From assembly GCF_002844575.1 (NCBI RefSeq), contig NZ_PIQO01000006.1:124001-188000 (forward strand): a stretch of 64,000 bases of DNA, written 5' to 3'. Shown here in pieces: positions 40,079-50,058 of the stretch (positions within the stretch are counted from its first letter, which is position 1; each line of letters begins with the position of its first letter). A program made the translations under genes and the position numbers. Origin of the DNA: Heyndrickxia camelliae. Lineage in GTDB: Bacteria; Bacillota; Bacilli; Bacillales; Bacillaceae_C. The notes beneath the pieces are model-generated. The model was given only the letters and a program-made list of their open reading frames with translations, ran no database searches and was not told where the DNA came from.

Positions 40079-41626
40079 ATGATGTCAAGGTTTCTCAAGG
40101 GGACGATGATTTTATTAGCGGCAGGGCTTTTCACAAGAGTCTTAGGGTTTATAAATCGAATTGTAATTGCACGATTTCTCGGTGAAGAAGGTGTAGGGTT
40201 ATACATGATGGCTTTCCCTACTCTTATGCTTGTCATTTCGATTACTCAGCTCGGGCTCCCTGTTGCCATTTCAAAATGTGTTGCAGAGGCTGACGCAATA
40301 GGAGACCGTCAAAAAATTAAAAAAATTTTAGTTGTTTCCTTAACCATAACAATTTCTCTATCCTTAATCTTTACACCAGGGTTAATTTTATTGGCTCCTT
40401 ATTTAACACAAGTATTATTTACAGATTCCAGAATTTATTATCCATTAGTAGCGATAACGCCAATCATCCCAATTGTTGCTGTTTCTGCAGTATTGCGAGG
40501 ATATTTCCAAGGCAAACAAAATATGAAGCCGTTTGCTATTTCACAAATGATAGAGCAAGTGGTAAGAATTTTTTTAATTGCAGTGTTTGCAAATGCTTTT
40601 TTACCTTTTGGAGTTGAATATGCAGCAGCAGGGGTTATGTTTGCTTCCATTTTAGGAGAATTGATATCCTTACTTTATATGTTCACCATGTTTAAGCTAA
40701 AGAAGAAATTCAGAGTTCGCAGAAACTTCTTTCATGTTGTAAAGTCAGGAAGAGATGCATTAAACGAGTTAATGAGTGTAGCACTGCCTTCTCTCGGTAG
40801 CCGTTTAATAGGAAATGTTTCTTGGTTTTTAGAGCCTATTATCGTTGCTAATAGTTTGGCAATTGCCGGTATAACAACAAGTATAGCCACCAAACAATAT
40901 GGTCTCCTAACTGGCTTTGCAATGCCGTTAATGATGCTTCCTTCCTTTGTGACCTCTTCCTTATCGACTGCTCTTGTACCCGCGATAAGTGAAGCAAATA
41001 CTAAAAGGAATAGTGAACTAGTAGAGCACCGACTGCAGCAAGCACTAAGATTCTCTTTGTTGGCTGGTGGATTATCTGTCATTATTTTATACGTTTTTGC
41101 CGATCCGTTAATGAAGGCGATGTATGGTAACAGCAACGGTTCACAGTTTATTAAAATAATGGCACCCTTTTTTCTCTTACAGTATTATCAAGGCCCATTA
41201 CAAGCAACTCTGCAAGCATTAGATATGGCCAGAGCTGCTATGATAAATAGTTTAATTGGGGCAATTGTTAAGCTTGCAGTAATTTTTATACTTGCCTCTC
41301 GTCCAGAGTTTGGAATAAACGGTGCTGCACTGGGGATCGTTACAAGCATCGTATTAGTTACATTGCTGCATTTTGCTACAATACTTAAAAAAATTTCTTT
41401 TACAATTTATGTGTTGGAATACGTTAAATTTTCCATTGTAACGATATTAGCCTGCGTCTTTGGATATTGGATCTATCATCACATTTCTTTCCATGAATTG
41501 GCTATTATCCACTTGCTGATTTGTATCATACTTACTAGCATACTATATGTGTTATTATTACTTGGCACCAAGCTATTAACAAAATCTGATTTGCGTTTAA
41601 TTCCAATCATTAACAAATTTATTTAA
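40079..41626 (+). CDS. spoVB: Stage V sporulation protein B (SpoVB)
   Basis: A MurJ/MOP-superfamily flippase with about 14 membrane segments, 515 aa, needed for spore cortex peptidoglycan synthesis. The N-terminal FLKGTMILLAAGLFTRVLGF and the VLRGYFQGKQNMKPFAISQM motif are typical of the SpoVB group. It starts at ATGATG behind AAGGTAGG. It is divergent from comN and convergent with the DUF421 gene, sharing a terminator with it. Confidence 0.94.
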   Translation: MMSRFLKGTMILLAAGLFTRVLGFINRIVIARFLGEEGVGLYMMAFPTLMLVISITQLGLPVAISKCVAEADAIGDRQKIKKILVVSLTITISLSLIFTPGLILLAPYLTQVLFTDSRIYYPLVAITPIIPIVAVSAVLRGYFQGKQNMKPFAISQMIEQVVRIFLIAVFANAFLPFGVEYAAAGVMFASILGELISLLYMFTMFKLKKKFRVRRNFFHVVKSGRDALNELMSVALPSLGSRLIGNVSWFLEPIIVANSLAIAGITTSIATKQYGLLTGFAMPLMMLPSFVTSSLSTALVPAISEANTKRNSELVEHRLQQALRFSLLAGGLSVIILYVFADPLMKAMYGNSNGSQFIKIMAPFFLLQYYQGPLQATLQALDMARAAMINSLIGAIVKLAVIFILASRPEFGINGAALGIVTSIVLVTLLHFATILKKISFTIYVLEYVKFSIVTILACVFGYWIYHHISFHELAIIHLLICIILTSILYVLLLLGTKLLTKSDLRLIPIINKFI

Positions 41627-41656
41627 CGAAGTGGCCATAGAAATGGCCACTTCGTT
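41625..41656. terminator. Perfect bidirectional terminator between spoVB and the DUF421 gene
   Basis: AACGAAGTGGCCAT and ATGGCCACTTCGTT pair over 14 bp with a 4-base loop. It overlaps both stop codons. The T-tracts are short (TTATTT on plus), so the stem strength must do most of the work. Confidence 0.8.
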
Positions 41657-42311
41657 ATTTCTTCTCGTCAATTAAATCAATATAAAATTGCCCATCTTGA
41701 AAGCTGCATAATGAGATATCTTTAATATTAGAATAACCTCTTTTTCTGAGTTCTCTTCTTAACCACATTTCACTTTTTTCTGTTCTTTGCAAATTAGCTT
41801 GAATAATTTGACCATCCATAATTAAAGGCATTGTAAAAGTATTAGTTTTTTTCTTCTTTTTATCCTTTTTGACAATAGATAGCTCTCCAGATGTTTCAAG
41901 AATGGCAAATTCGACATCTGCAATATTATTTATATCCTTTGTCCTAAGTTGCATAAGAAGATCATCAAAATTATAATGGATTTTACGCATTGCATTTTCA
42001 TCTATTTTGCCTTTATTGATAATAATGGTTGGTGATCCATCAATTACTTTTCTAAACCGCGAGCTCTTAATGGAGATGAGAGCAAGTATCGTTTGAATAA
42101 TTAATAACCCCACCATCGGTACTAGGGTGTGAAATATGGGAGATTTAAAATTTTCAATTGCTACTGCTGCCATTTCACCCATCATGATAAATACAACTAA
42201 ATCCAATACACTTAATTCACCAATTTCTCTTTTCCCCATTAAGCGAAAGATGATAAGGATACTGGCATATAACACTAATGTTCGTAAAATGATTACGAAA
42301 TAATCGTACAT
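41655..42311 (-). CDS. yrbG: DUF421 membrane protein (YrbG/YetF family)
   Basis: A 218-aa protein with three N-terminal membrane segments (about residues 7-80) and a cytoplasmic DUF421/YetF C-terminal domain. Motifs: RLMGKREIGELSVLDLVVFI and DGSPTIIINKGKIDENAMRK. In B. subtilis YrbG is one of several paralogues of YetF; the function is not established. Good ribosome binding site (AGGAGGGAAACAGG). Confidence 0.87.
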   Translation of the reverse strand: MYDYFVIILRTLVLYASILIIFRLMGKREIGELSVLDLVVFIMMGEMAAVAIENFKSPIFHTLVPMVGLLIIQTILALISIKSSRFRKVIDGSPTIIINKGKIDENAMRKIHYNFDDLLMQLRTKDINNIADVEFAILETSGELSIVKKDKKKKKTNTFTMPLIMDGQIIQANLQRTEKSEMWLRRELRKRGYSNIKDISLCSFQDGQFYIDLIDEKK

Positions 42312-42463
42312 CCTGTTTCCCTCCTAATGGCACTTTAACAGTTAGTATGTTCAGATATAGTGAAAAATAGCTTGGAAATAGTTGTTAGCATTTTTTACAA
42401 ATTTTTTCGTTTTCTCATGACTTTCCTTTCAAATTTTTGATTCTAAATTTTCAGCTGAAGAAT

Positions 42464-42901
42464 ATGCTTGTACTAGATGAAGAAACGTTAATACGGAGGG
42501 AGAGAACGAAAATAGAAACGAAAAAAATGGGAACAAGTGTCTTATATGGTGTATTAGTTATATTTATTATCATCACCATTTCCAGTCTTATAATTTCCTT
42601 TATATTGCGATTTACCAATTTACAAGAGCATTCCATTAGACTTTTCGTAACCATTATTTCTTTTATTGCTTTGTTTATTGGCGGTTTTGTTTGCGGAAGT
42701 AAAGGGAAGGAAAAAGGATGGTTGCTTGGAACATTAACGGGTATCCTTTATACATTTATTATTTTCTTATCTCAGTACTTAGGATACGGGAATGTATTTA
42801 CTTTTGAACAAACTGTTTATCACATTTGTTATATTCTAACAGCAATGATGGGGGGAGTTTTAGGAGTAAATATGCTTTCTGGGAAATCGAAATATGTGTA
42901 A
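42464..42901 (+). CDS. yrzE: TIGR04086 family membrane protein (YrzE)
   Basis: A small membrane protein with four hydrophobic segments, beginning MGTSVLYGVLVIFIII and with FIGGFVCGSKGKEKGWL in the middle. The family is conserved beside yajC in bacilli; its function is unknown. The start is unclear. The ATG at 42464 has no good ribosome binding site. A strong GGAGGGAG site at 42495 is followed twelve bases later by an in-frame ATA (42512), which would give (M)ETKKMGTSVLYG, the usual N-terminus as I recall it. The next ATG (42527) is too far. Confidence 0.72.
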   Translation: MLVLDEETLIRRERTKIETKKMGTSVLYGVLVIFIIITISSLIISFILRFTNLQEHSIRLFVTIISFIALFIGGFVCGSKGKEKGWLLGTLTGILYTFIIFLSQYLGYGNVFTFEQTVYHICYILTAMMGGVLGVNMLSGKSKYV

Positions 42902-42913
42902 TACTTACATTAA

Positions 42914-42945
42914 CAAAAAAAGAAGCAATTAAGATTGCTTCTTTT
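42914..42945. terminator. Terminator between yrzE and yajC
   Basis: AAAAGAAGCAAT and ATTGCTTCTTTT form a 12-bp stem with a 4-base loop; a T-run of seven follows on the minus strand. It overlaps the yajC stop and also lies just after yrzE. Confidence 0.88.
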
Positions 42946-43237
42946 CATTTTCCAAAGTGGAAACTGGCTCTGGCCTTTTTACTTGTTCTACCACTTCGCG
43001 AATCGCTGAGCGGTCATATGTAAGACGGCTTCCATCCCCACATTTTAAGACAATTTTATTATCGTCAAGGGAATCGATAATCCCATGTAGTCCTCCAATT
43101 GTGACGATTTTATCGCCTTTTGAAAGACTGTTTTGCATATCTTGAATCTTTCTTTGTCTCTTTTGATTTGGTCTGATTAATAAGAAATAGAACAGAACAA
43201 TCATTAAGACAATAGGGATAATTTGAGCAAATGCCAT
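42929..43237 (-). CDS. yajC: Sec translocon accessory protein YajC
   Basis: A single-pass protein (membrane segment about residues 5-22) that binds SecDF. The family motif FYFLLIRPNQKRQRKIQDMQNSL follows the segment, then a small beta domain (LKCGDGSRLTYDRSAIREV). 102 aa. It lies 30 bases after tgt, as in B. subtilis yrbF-tgt. Confidence 0.93.
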   Translation of the reverse strand: MAFAQIIPIVLMIVLFYFLLIRPNQKRQRKIQDMQNSLSKGDKIVTIGGLHGIIDSLDDNKIVLKCGDGSRLTYDRSAIREVVEQVKRPEPVSTLENEKKQS

Positions 43238-43267
43238 TCTTATTCCTCCTTTCTGTAGAATATCTAT

Positions 43268-44434
<1,167 letters not shown>

Positions 44435-45463
44435 TTATATTATTAGCATGGCATCTCCAAAACTAAAAAATCTATATTTTTCTTGTACGGCTGTTTCGTA
44501 AGCATGGAGAATATGTTCTCTTCCTGCCAAAGCACTTACCAGCATAATTAACGTGGATTTCGGTAAGTGGAAGTTTGTAATCATGCCATCAATTCCTTTA
44601 AATTGATATCCAGGATAAATGAAAATATCCGTCCATCCATTTTGGGCAACTATTTCTCCATCATGCTCTGAAGCTATCGTTTCCAGTGTTCTTGTAGAGG
44701 TTGTCCCAACAGATATAATTCTTCCACCCTGTTTTCGCACACGATTAATTAAATCCGCCGTTTCCTTGGAAACTTGATAATATTCCGAATGCATATCATG
44801 TTTCTCTACATTCTCAACACTTACAGGTCGAAAAGTTCCTAGCCCTACATGCAGAGTAATGAACGTAATATGGACACCCATATTTTTAATTTCTTCCAGA
44901 AGTTCTTCTGTAAAATGCAAACCAGCTGTAGGTGCCGCAGCAGAACCACGTTCTTTCGCATAGACGGTTTGGTAACGATCTTTATCATCCAATTTTTCTT
45001 TAATGTACGGAGGTAACGGCATTTCCCCCAACGCCTCTAATACTTCATAGAAAATACCTTCATATTCAAATTTTAGTACCCGTCCGCCATGCTCCTCTTC
45101 TTTCACACAGTGGGCAATAAGCTGTCCATCTCCAAAGATTAGTTTTGTTCCAACCTTGACCCTTTTTGCCGGTTTAACAAGTGTTTCCCAATTATTTTCC
45201 TCGAGCTGTTTTAATAATAAAACTTCGATATGTGCACCAGTATCTTCTTTTACTCCGAATAATCTGGCAGGCAATACCTTTGTATCGTTTAGTACGAGGC
45301 AGTCGCCTTTTCGCAAATAACTGGTAATGTTTTTAAAAATAGTATGTTCTATTTCGCCATTTTCCTTGTTAAGTACCATTAACCGGCTGTCTGACCGATT
45401 TTTCAAAGGAGTTTGAGCAATTAATTCTTCTGGTAAATGAAAATCAAATATGTCTACTTTCAC
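44435..45463 (-). CDS. queA: S-adenosylmethionine:tRNA ribosyltransferase-isomerase QueA
   Basis: It converts preQ1 to epoxyqueuosine on tRNA using the ribosyl group of SAM. Motifs: [33 protein letters not shown] and [13 protein letters not shown]. 342 aa. The start is the GTG at 45463 ([13 protein letters not shown]), six bases after AAGGTG; the ATG five codons earlier has no binding site. It is transcribed after ruvB and before tgt. Confidence 0.95.
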   Translation of the reverse strand: MKVDIFDFHLPEELIAQTPLKNRSDSRLMVLNKENGEIEHTIFKNITSYLRKGDCLVLNDTKVLPARLFGVKEDTGAHIEVLLLKQLEENNWETLVKPAKRVKVGTKLIFGDGQLIAHCVKEEEHGGRVLKFEYEGIFYEVLEALGEMPLPPYIKEKLDDKDRYQTVYAKERGSAAAPTAGLHFTEELLEEIKNMGVHITFITLHVGLGTFRPVSVENVEKHDMHSEYYQVSKETADLINRVRKQGGRIISVGTTSTRTLETIASEHDGEIVAQNGWTDIFIYPGYQFKGIDGMITNFHLPKSTLIMLVSALAGREHILHAYETAVQEKYRFFSFGDAMLII

Positions 45464-45514
45464 AGTTGTCACCTTCATGTTTATATTAGTTAGAAAAGTA
45501 TAAGTGCCTGGAAC

Positions 45515-45601
45515 TCTAGCCTATGGATGGATTTCTGAATCTTTGACCTATCGCATGGAAAGTGGCAGAAATCCGCTAACGGATAGTTGCTTCGCGCTAG
45601 A
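45515..45601. repeat. Nested inverted repeats between queA and ruvB
   Basis: An outer pair TCTAGC (45515-45520) and GCTAGA (45596-45601) encloses GGATTTCTG (45529-45537) with CAGAAATCC (45566-45574) and the small hairpin ATCCG/CGGAT (45571-45584). It has no ORF and no T-run. Confidence 0.45.
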
Positions 45602-45662
45602 CACGGAATAATAATGTTATATACCATAGATTTTAAAAAATGTACTTTTTCATGCTTTTATA

Positions 45663-46664
45663 TTACATTGTTGGAATTTCTATGTGGAAGTGGTCATATA
45701 CAAGCTTTGTCACCATTCTTCCTCGTGGGGTTCTTTGCAAAAAGCCTATTTGCAGCAAATATGGCTCATATACATCTTCAATAGTATCTGATTCTTCTCC
45801 AATACTTGCGGCAATGGTTTCCAAACCAACTGGGCCACCTTTGAATTTTTCAATGATGCCTTTTAACAGTTTATGATCAATATGATCTAAGCCTAAGCGG
45901 TCTACTTGCAGCCTTTCTAAAGCCGTTTCAGCAAGCTCCATGGTGATCTTACCATTCCCTTGTACTTGTGCATAGTCGCGAACCCTTCTTAACAATCGAT
46001 TTGCAATTCTGGGAGTCCCTCTTGATCTGCGGGCGATTTCAATTGCACCTTCTCTATCAATACCAGTATGGAGAATTTCTGCCGTTCTTAAAACAATGTT
46101 TGTTAGTTGATTTTCCGAATAATATTCAAGTCGGCACAGCACCCCGAATCGATCCCTAAGCGGTGCGGAAATGGCTCCCTGCCTTGTAGTAGCACCGACA
46201 AGAGTAAATGGCGGCAAATCTAACCGAACAGATCTTGCACTTGGTCCTTTCCCAATTACTATATCCAAACAAAAATCTTCCATTGCCGGATATAAAATTT
46301 CTTCGATTGCCCTCGGTAAACGATGGATTTCATCGATAAATAAAACTTCTCCCGGCTCCAATGCCGTTAAAATAGCAGCCAAATCACCAGGACGTTCAAT
46401 CGCAGGTCCGGAAGTGGTCCTGATATTCACACCCATTTCATTAGCGATTACAGCAGCTAAAGTTGTTTTTCCAAGACCAGGAGGACCGTAAAGAAGGACA
46501 TGGTCTAATGTTTCCTTTCTTTGCTTTGCTGCTTCAATAAAAATGGCTAAATTATCTTTTACCTTATCTTGACCGATATATTGTGATAAAACCTGTGGTC
46601 TCAAGCTTTGTTCAAATGAGAGATCTTGACTGTTTGCAGCACCGGAAACTACCCTATCTACCAA
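45663..46664 (-). CDS. ruvB: Holliday junction branch-migration helicase RuvB
   Basis: A hexameric AAA+ motor working with RuvA. Walker A is [14 protein letters not shown] (about residue 58), Walker [10 protein letters not shown], sensor 1 [12 protein letters not shown], arginine finger region [16 protein letters not shown], and the C-terminal winged helix ends with [12 protein letters not shown]. 333 aa. It starts at TTG behind GGGAGG, 22 bases after ruvA. Confidence 0.96.
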   Translation of the reverse strand: MVDRVVSGAANSQDLSFEQSLRPQVLSQYIGQDKVKDNLAIFIEAAKQRKETLDHVLLYGPPGLGKTTLAAVIANEMGVNIRTTSGPAIERPGDLAAILTALEPGEVLFIDEIHRLPRAIEEILYPAMEDFCLDIVIGKGPSARSVRLDLPPFTLVGATTRQGAISAPLRDRFGVLCRLEYYSENQLTNIVLRTAEILHTGIDREGAIEIARRSRGTPRIANRLLRRVRDYAQVQGNGKITMELAETALERLQVDRLGLDHIDHKLLKGIIEKFKGGPVGLETIAASIGEESDTIEDVYEPYLLQIGFLQRTPRGRMVTKLVYDHFHIEIPTM

Positions 46665-46686
46665 TCTTCTCCCTCCCTCTACTATA

Positions 46687-47292
46687 TTATTTCATTAATT
46701 TTTTCAAGGCTAATTTTATATATTGGTCTGTCGATAATTTTTCTTTTTGTAATTCTTTTGAAACCTTCTTGATTTCCTTATCTGAATATCCCAATGCTTT
46801 AAGCGCAAGGATTGCTTCATCAAATGAATGAGATTCCACTGCTTCTTCCACACCGTTCTCATTAAATAGGTTTGGAAAATAATCAGGAACTACATCTTGT
46901 AGCTTGCCCTTCAAATCGAGAATCATTTGCCGTGCAGTCTTCTTTCCGACCCCAGGAAATTTCGTTAAAAAAGCTTCATTTTCGTTTTCAATTGCTTGAA
47001 TAACCTGAGTAGGTTCTCCATAGGCTAAAATAGCCAAAGAACCTTTTGGACCAATTCCGGAAACCCCTAATAATTTTTTAAATAAAGCGCGTTCTTCTCT
47101 TTGTTGGAAGCCATATAATGCAATTAAATCTTCCCTAACATGCTGATATGTATAGATTATCGTTGTTTGCCCATAGAGACTTGAAAAAGTAAATGGATTT
47201 GGAGTAGAAATCTGATAACCAATCCCACCATTTTCAATAACAATAAACTCCGGACAAACATACTCAATGGTTCCTTTTATAAATTCATACAA
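46687..47292 (-). CDS. ruvA: Holliday junction-binding protein RuvA
   Basis: It binds four-way junctions and loads RuvB. It has an N-terminal OB fold ([20 protein letters not shown]), two helix-hairpin-helix motifs ([16 protein letters not shown] and [16 protein letters not shown]) and the C-terminal RuvB-binding domain with [12 protein letters not shown]. 201 aa. It starts at TTG behind GAGGAGAG. It is the first gene of ruvA-ruvB-queA-tgt-yajC. Confidence 0.95.
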   Translation of the reverse strand: MYEFIKGTIEYVCPEFIVIENGGIGYQISTPNPFTFSSLYGQTTIIYTYQHVREDLIALYGFQQREERALFKKLLGVSGIGPKGSLAILAYGEPTQVIQAIENENEAFLTKFPGVGKKTARQMILDLKGKLQDVVPDYFPNLFNENGVEEAVESHSFDEAILALKALGYSDKEIKKVSKELQKEKLSTDQYIKLALKKLMK

Positions 47293-47316
47293 TCTTTTTC
47301 TCTCCTCTTACCAACT

Positions 47317-47342
47317 AGTGAAATTTCCCTTCAAATTTCACT
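47317..47342. repeat. Dispersed palindromic element, copy in the ruvA-bofC gap
   Basis: A 26-base near-palindrome with outer arms AGTGAAATTT and AAATTTCACT around CCCTTC. It is related to the copies near obg and spo0B, with a diverged centre. It has no terminator T-run. Confidence 0.55.
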
Positions 47343-47496
47343 AACCCCAAGCAATTAAGTTCTTTATCACTATTCTCCATTGTAACATATCCATTATGCT
47401 AATTGGTAGTCAAGAAAAGCGCAAGCCTCTTGCCCATTAGCATACAGATCCTAATTAAATATTCTACGTAAAAATTTATACTTCATTTGCTCTTAA

Positions 47497-47526
47497 TTAG
47501 AAAAAAACCGACTGGCTGTCGGTTTT
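47497..47526 (-). terminator. Rho-independent terminator after bofC
   Basis: On the minus strand AAAACCGAC pairs with GTCGGTTTT around five bases, followed by a T-run. Confidence 0.88.
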
Positions 47527-47544
47527 TGATAGATATGCATATCA

Positions 47545-48093
47545 TTATTGTTCTTTTCCTGGTATTGAGTAACGCTTTAACGTTTCTAATACACTAGTAT
47601 AATCCTCTTTTGACTTTATCGGAATCCCTTTTAACAATTCCTCTTGCTTTTTCCCTTCTAATTTTTTCATATCAATCTGAAAAAAGGACTGAATGATATC
47701 TGCTTTATTTGGTTTTCCATTAAAGATGCTTAATGTCCCATCATTTGAAATCCCAAAATAGCCATTTGACTTAAGCAAAGGAGAAATATCATCTACTTGT
47801 TTCTGAAAAACAAGCTGAGCATCATCCATTTCAACTAATTTCCAATCTTTGTATTTTTTCATATATTCTTTAGTTGATACATACGGCTCATGAAGAATTT
47901 CTTCACTAACTTCTCCATCAACAAAAACTCTCTCTAAAATGATTGTTTTTTTTCCTTTGGAAAGAACCACTTCGGATGGTTGAACATTAGCTTTATTTAC
48001 ATGATGATATTCTTTTTCTGCAGGCGGCAAAGTTGTGAAATCTATACCAAAAAGCACCGCTATCATAACGACCGTTCGTACAACAAAAGTCAT
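47545..48093 (-). CDS. bofC: Intercompartmental signalling factor BofC
   Basis: A forespore-secreted inhibitor of the SpoIVB signalling protease, which controls pro-sigma-K processing by SpoIVFB. A signal peptide/membrane segment (about 1-18) is followed by the two BofC domains; DISPLLKSNGYFGISNDGTL and IIQSFFQIDMKKLEG are typical. 182 aa with the ATG at 48093 behind GAGGTG. The target complex genes spoIVFA/B are also in this window, but far away. Confidence 0.9.
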   Translation of the reverse strand: MTFVVRTVVMIAVLFGIDFTTLPPAEKEYHHVNKANVQPSEVVLSKGKKTIILERVFVDGEVSEEILHEPYVSTKEYMKKYKDWKLVEMDDAQLVFQKQVDDISPLLKSNGYFGISNDGTLSIFNGKPNKADIIQSFFQIDMKKLEGKKQEELLKGIPIKSKEDYTSVLETLKRYSIPGKEQ

Positions 48094-48187
48094 CGTTGTC
48101 ACCTCTATATCCAAATATACATTTCTATATTCGTATTCATAGTGTGACCCTTTTTTAGATTAATATCCTTTTTTAAAAAAAATTAGT

Positions 48188-48224
48188 AAAAAAAGGAATA
48201 GCAGGGATTACCTTAACTATTCCT
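48188..48224 (-). terminator. Terminator after the coxA-like gene
   Basis: On the minus strand AGGAATAG pairs with CTATTCCT around 15 bases, followed by seven T. Confidence 0.75.
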
Positions 48225-48244
48225 AAGAAGTCTTATTTTGTTGA

Positions 48245-48955
48245 TTATTCGTTATAACCTTGAAACATTTTATCAGTATCAAGTTTAATTATTTCTTTCG
48301 GTCCGCCGTTCCGCAAATCATTATCTAATTGTCTTACCCGATAATAGTTACCGATATTGGTGGTAACCACATAATTTCGTCCCCTTAAATATGGATGAAC
48401 CGCTTTTTCAACTGAACTTTTAGTTGCTTTTGCTTTTTTATCATCTTTCACCGCAACTGCTATTAACACTCTGTTGCCATCAATGATGGTCCGAGCATCT
48501 GAAACATTCGGTATAGCAGCAGCTGTATTCGAAATATCTTCCGCAAGCTTACCTTCATAAGCATTGTAATAGGATGGGCGAGCTTTGCTGTTCCTCGTGT
48601 TTAAGTGGCCATGATAGTTAATATCTCGTAAATGTCTTTCGCGATTCACAGTTGAAATATTGGTATTATATTGTGTCATGGATGAATTTAAATGTGGCTC
48701 ATAATCATCGGGATATCCTGACGGTAGAAAGCGATTATTATTTTTCACATGATCAACATTTCCAGTCGAATAATCCATTATTTCTGTCAATGGCCCATCA
48801 TGATCCACCGTATTGTTGCGGTCGTTCGTTGAATACCCTACAGGCTGGAATCTGTTTACGTTTTGATCATTTACTGCATTTTTATCCTGAGCACAAGCGG
48901 CTAATCCACTTATTAATAATGCTGATATGGGTGCAACAAATAATTTTTTTTGCAA
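48245..48955 (-). CDS. coxA: YhcN/YlaJ family sporulation lipoprotein, CoxA-like
   Basis: A 236-aa lipoprotein: a short signal with the lipobox GLAAC near residue 22, an Asn/Asp/His-rich low-complexity region with two FxPxGY repeats (RFQPVGYSTND and RFLPSGYPDDY), then the YhcN/YlaJ domain with IPNVSDARTIIDGNRVLIAV. CoxA is a spore cortex protein whose gene is next to safA in B. subtilis, which supports the name. It starts at TTG (48955) behind GGGGGAG. A hairpin lies in its leader. Confidence 0.82.
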   Translation of the reverse strand: MQKKLFVAPISALLISGLAACAQDKNAVNDQNVNRFQPVGYSTNDRNNTVDHDGPLTEIMDYSTGNVDHVKNNNRFLPSGYPDDYEPHLNSSMTQYNTNISTVNRERHLRDINYHGHLNTRNSKARPSYYNAYEGKLAEDISNTAAAIPNVSDARTIIDGNRVLIAVAVKDDKKAKATKSSVEKAVHPYLRGRNYVVTTNIGNYYRVRQLDNDLRNGGPKEIIKLDTDKMFQGYNE

Positions 48956-48979
48956 ACCAAAACTCCCCCTATATTTTAG

Positions 48980-49003
48980 GTAGAGCAAACATTTATGCTC
49001 TAC
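48980..49003 (-). other. Perfect hairpin in the coxA-like leader
   Basis: GTAGAGCA and TGCTCTAC pair over 8 bp around eight bases, some 25 bases before the start codon. No T-run follows. Confidence 0.45.
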
Positions 49004-49062
49004 TTTAGTTTGTGAGTGAGAAATGGTTTTAATTACACAGAAATTCTGGAACTTTATCCAAC

Positions 49063-50058
49063 TTAGAAATGCTTAAATTGAGAAATAACCTCTTTTACAA
49101 ACTTTTCTCTTTCGTTGAATTCTCTGAAAGTTATTTCTTTTAAAAAAGAGGATAGCCGACCTCTTCCTTGCTCGTACTTAAGAAAATAGTTCCATTCTCT
49201 TAATAAATCGGTTGGGTAGATTAACGCAGCTAAAAATGGATTCTCTTCGATATTTCTTTCTAACGGTTTATATAAGGTCAAATTTTTTAATGACCAATTC
49301 AAATGAGGTAATATTCGATTGCAAAATTGTAAATCATCTATAAAATGCGGGGCTACTTTTGCCAAATCAAAATCAATTAAATACAAATCATCCTTGCCTA
49401 AAATAAAATTATGATGAGCAACATCTCCATGAATAATGCAATATGGTTTCCTAAAAAAATAATCTTTATTTCTTATCATGTAATCAAGAGACCATTCTGA
49501 CCAATCTAAAAATGCAAAATAAAATTTCTTAGGAAGCCATCTCTCCAAATATTTTTCGTTTGCTTTAAATTCATGCAACCTATTTTGCCATTTTTTGATT
49601 TGATTGAATACATGCATGTCATTCTCGAATTTTCCTGAAAACTGTTCTGTGACATGATGGAATTTTTTTAATAGCTGTAACGCCTTCATACGATTTTCAT
49701 GGGAATGATACGAAAATTTTTTACCATCAAGATTTCTTTCAATATATTGGATTAATCCATATGTCCTTTTATTAAACGAGATATCCTTTTTTGCATGGAC
49801 AGGATGAAATCGATATGTCTGGGAAAAATGATGAGAGAACAGTAATTCGGTAAGTTTTATTTGCATATTAAGGCTTTTGGGACTGAAAAATTCTTTTAAG
49901 ATCCATTTAGAATCTGTTGTTTTACAGAGCCACACCCCTTCTTTAATGGAGGTAATGCTGACAAAGTTTTCTCCAGTTACATCAGATAAATAAAGAAGGA
50001 GACGCTTGTTCTCGTCTCCCTCTTTCCCATTTTTAACAGTCTTCACAATCATCATCAT
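49063..50058 (-). CDS. Aminoglycoside-phosphotransferase-fold (CotS-like) protein overlapping safA
   Basis: A kinase-fold protein with the APH catalytic motif IIHGDVAHHNFIL and the metal motif YLIDFDLAKVAPHFIDD, as in the CotS/YsxE/YutH spore-coat group. The N-terminal lobe contains WLCKTTDSKWILKEF. Start uncertain: a run of three ATGs (50050-50058) lies inside the end of safA in another frame; the only later in-frame start is a GTG at 49935, which would trim the first beta strands. A strong hairpin (49998-50019) falls between. The function is unknown; a spore-coat role is inferred from safA and the fold. Confidence 0.75.
   Translation of the reverse strand: MMMIVKTVKNGKEGDENKRLLLYLSDVTGENFVSITSIKEGVWLCKTTDSKWILKEFFSPKSLNMQIKLTELLFSHHFSQTYRFHPVHAKKDISFNKRTYGLIQYIERNLDGKKFSYHSHENRMKALQLLKKFHHVTEQFSGKFENDMHVFNQIKKWQNRLHEFKANEKYLERWLPKKFYFAFLDWSEWSLDYMIRNKDYFFRKPYCIIHGDVAHHNFILGKDDLYLIDFDLAKVAPHFIDDLQFCNRILPHLNWSLKNLTLYKPLERNIEENPFLAALIYPTDLLREWNYFLKYEQGRGRLSSFLKEITFREFNEREKFVKEVISQFKHF
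49985..50019 (-). terminator. Terminator-like hairpin after safA, inside the APH-fold frame
   Basis: On the minus strand GGAGACG pairs with CGTCTCC around eight bases, followed by TTCTTTATTTATC. It sits 14 bases past the safA stop and may limit expression of the gene that follows. Confidence 0.65.

Noticed and set aside
47413-47434. AGAAAAGCGCAAGC-type motif as a mobile element
   Set aside because: It resembles a common degenerate intergenic sequence of bacilli, but only one short copy is clear here.
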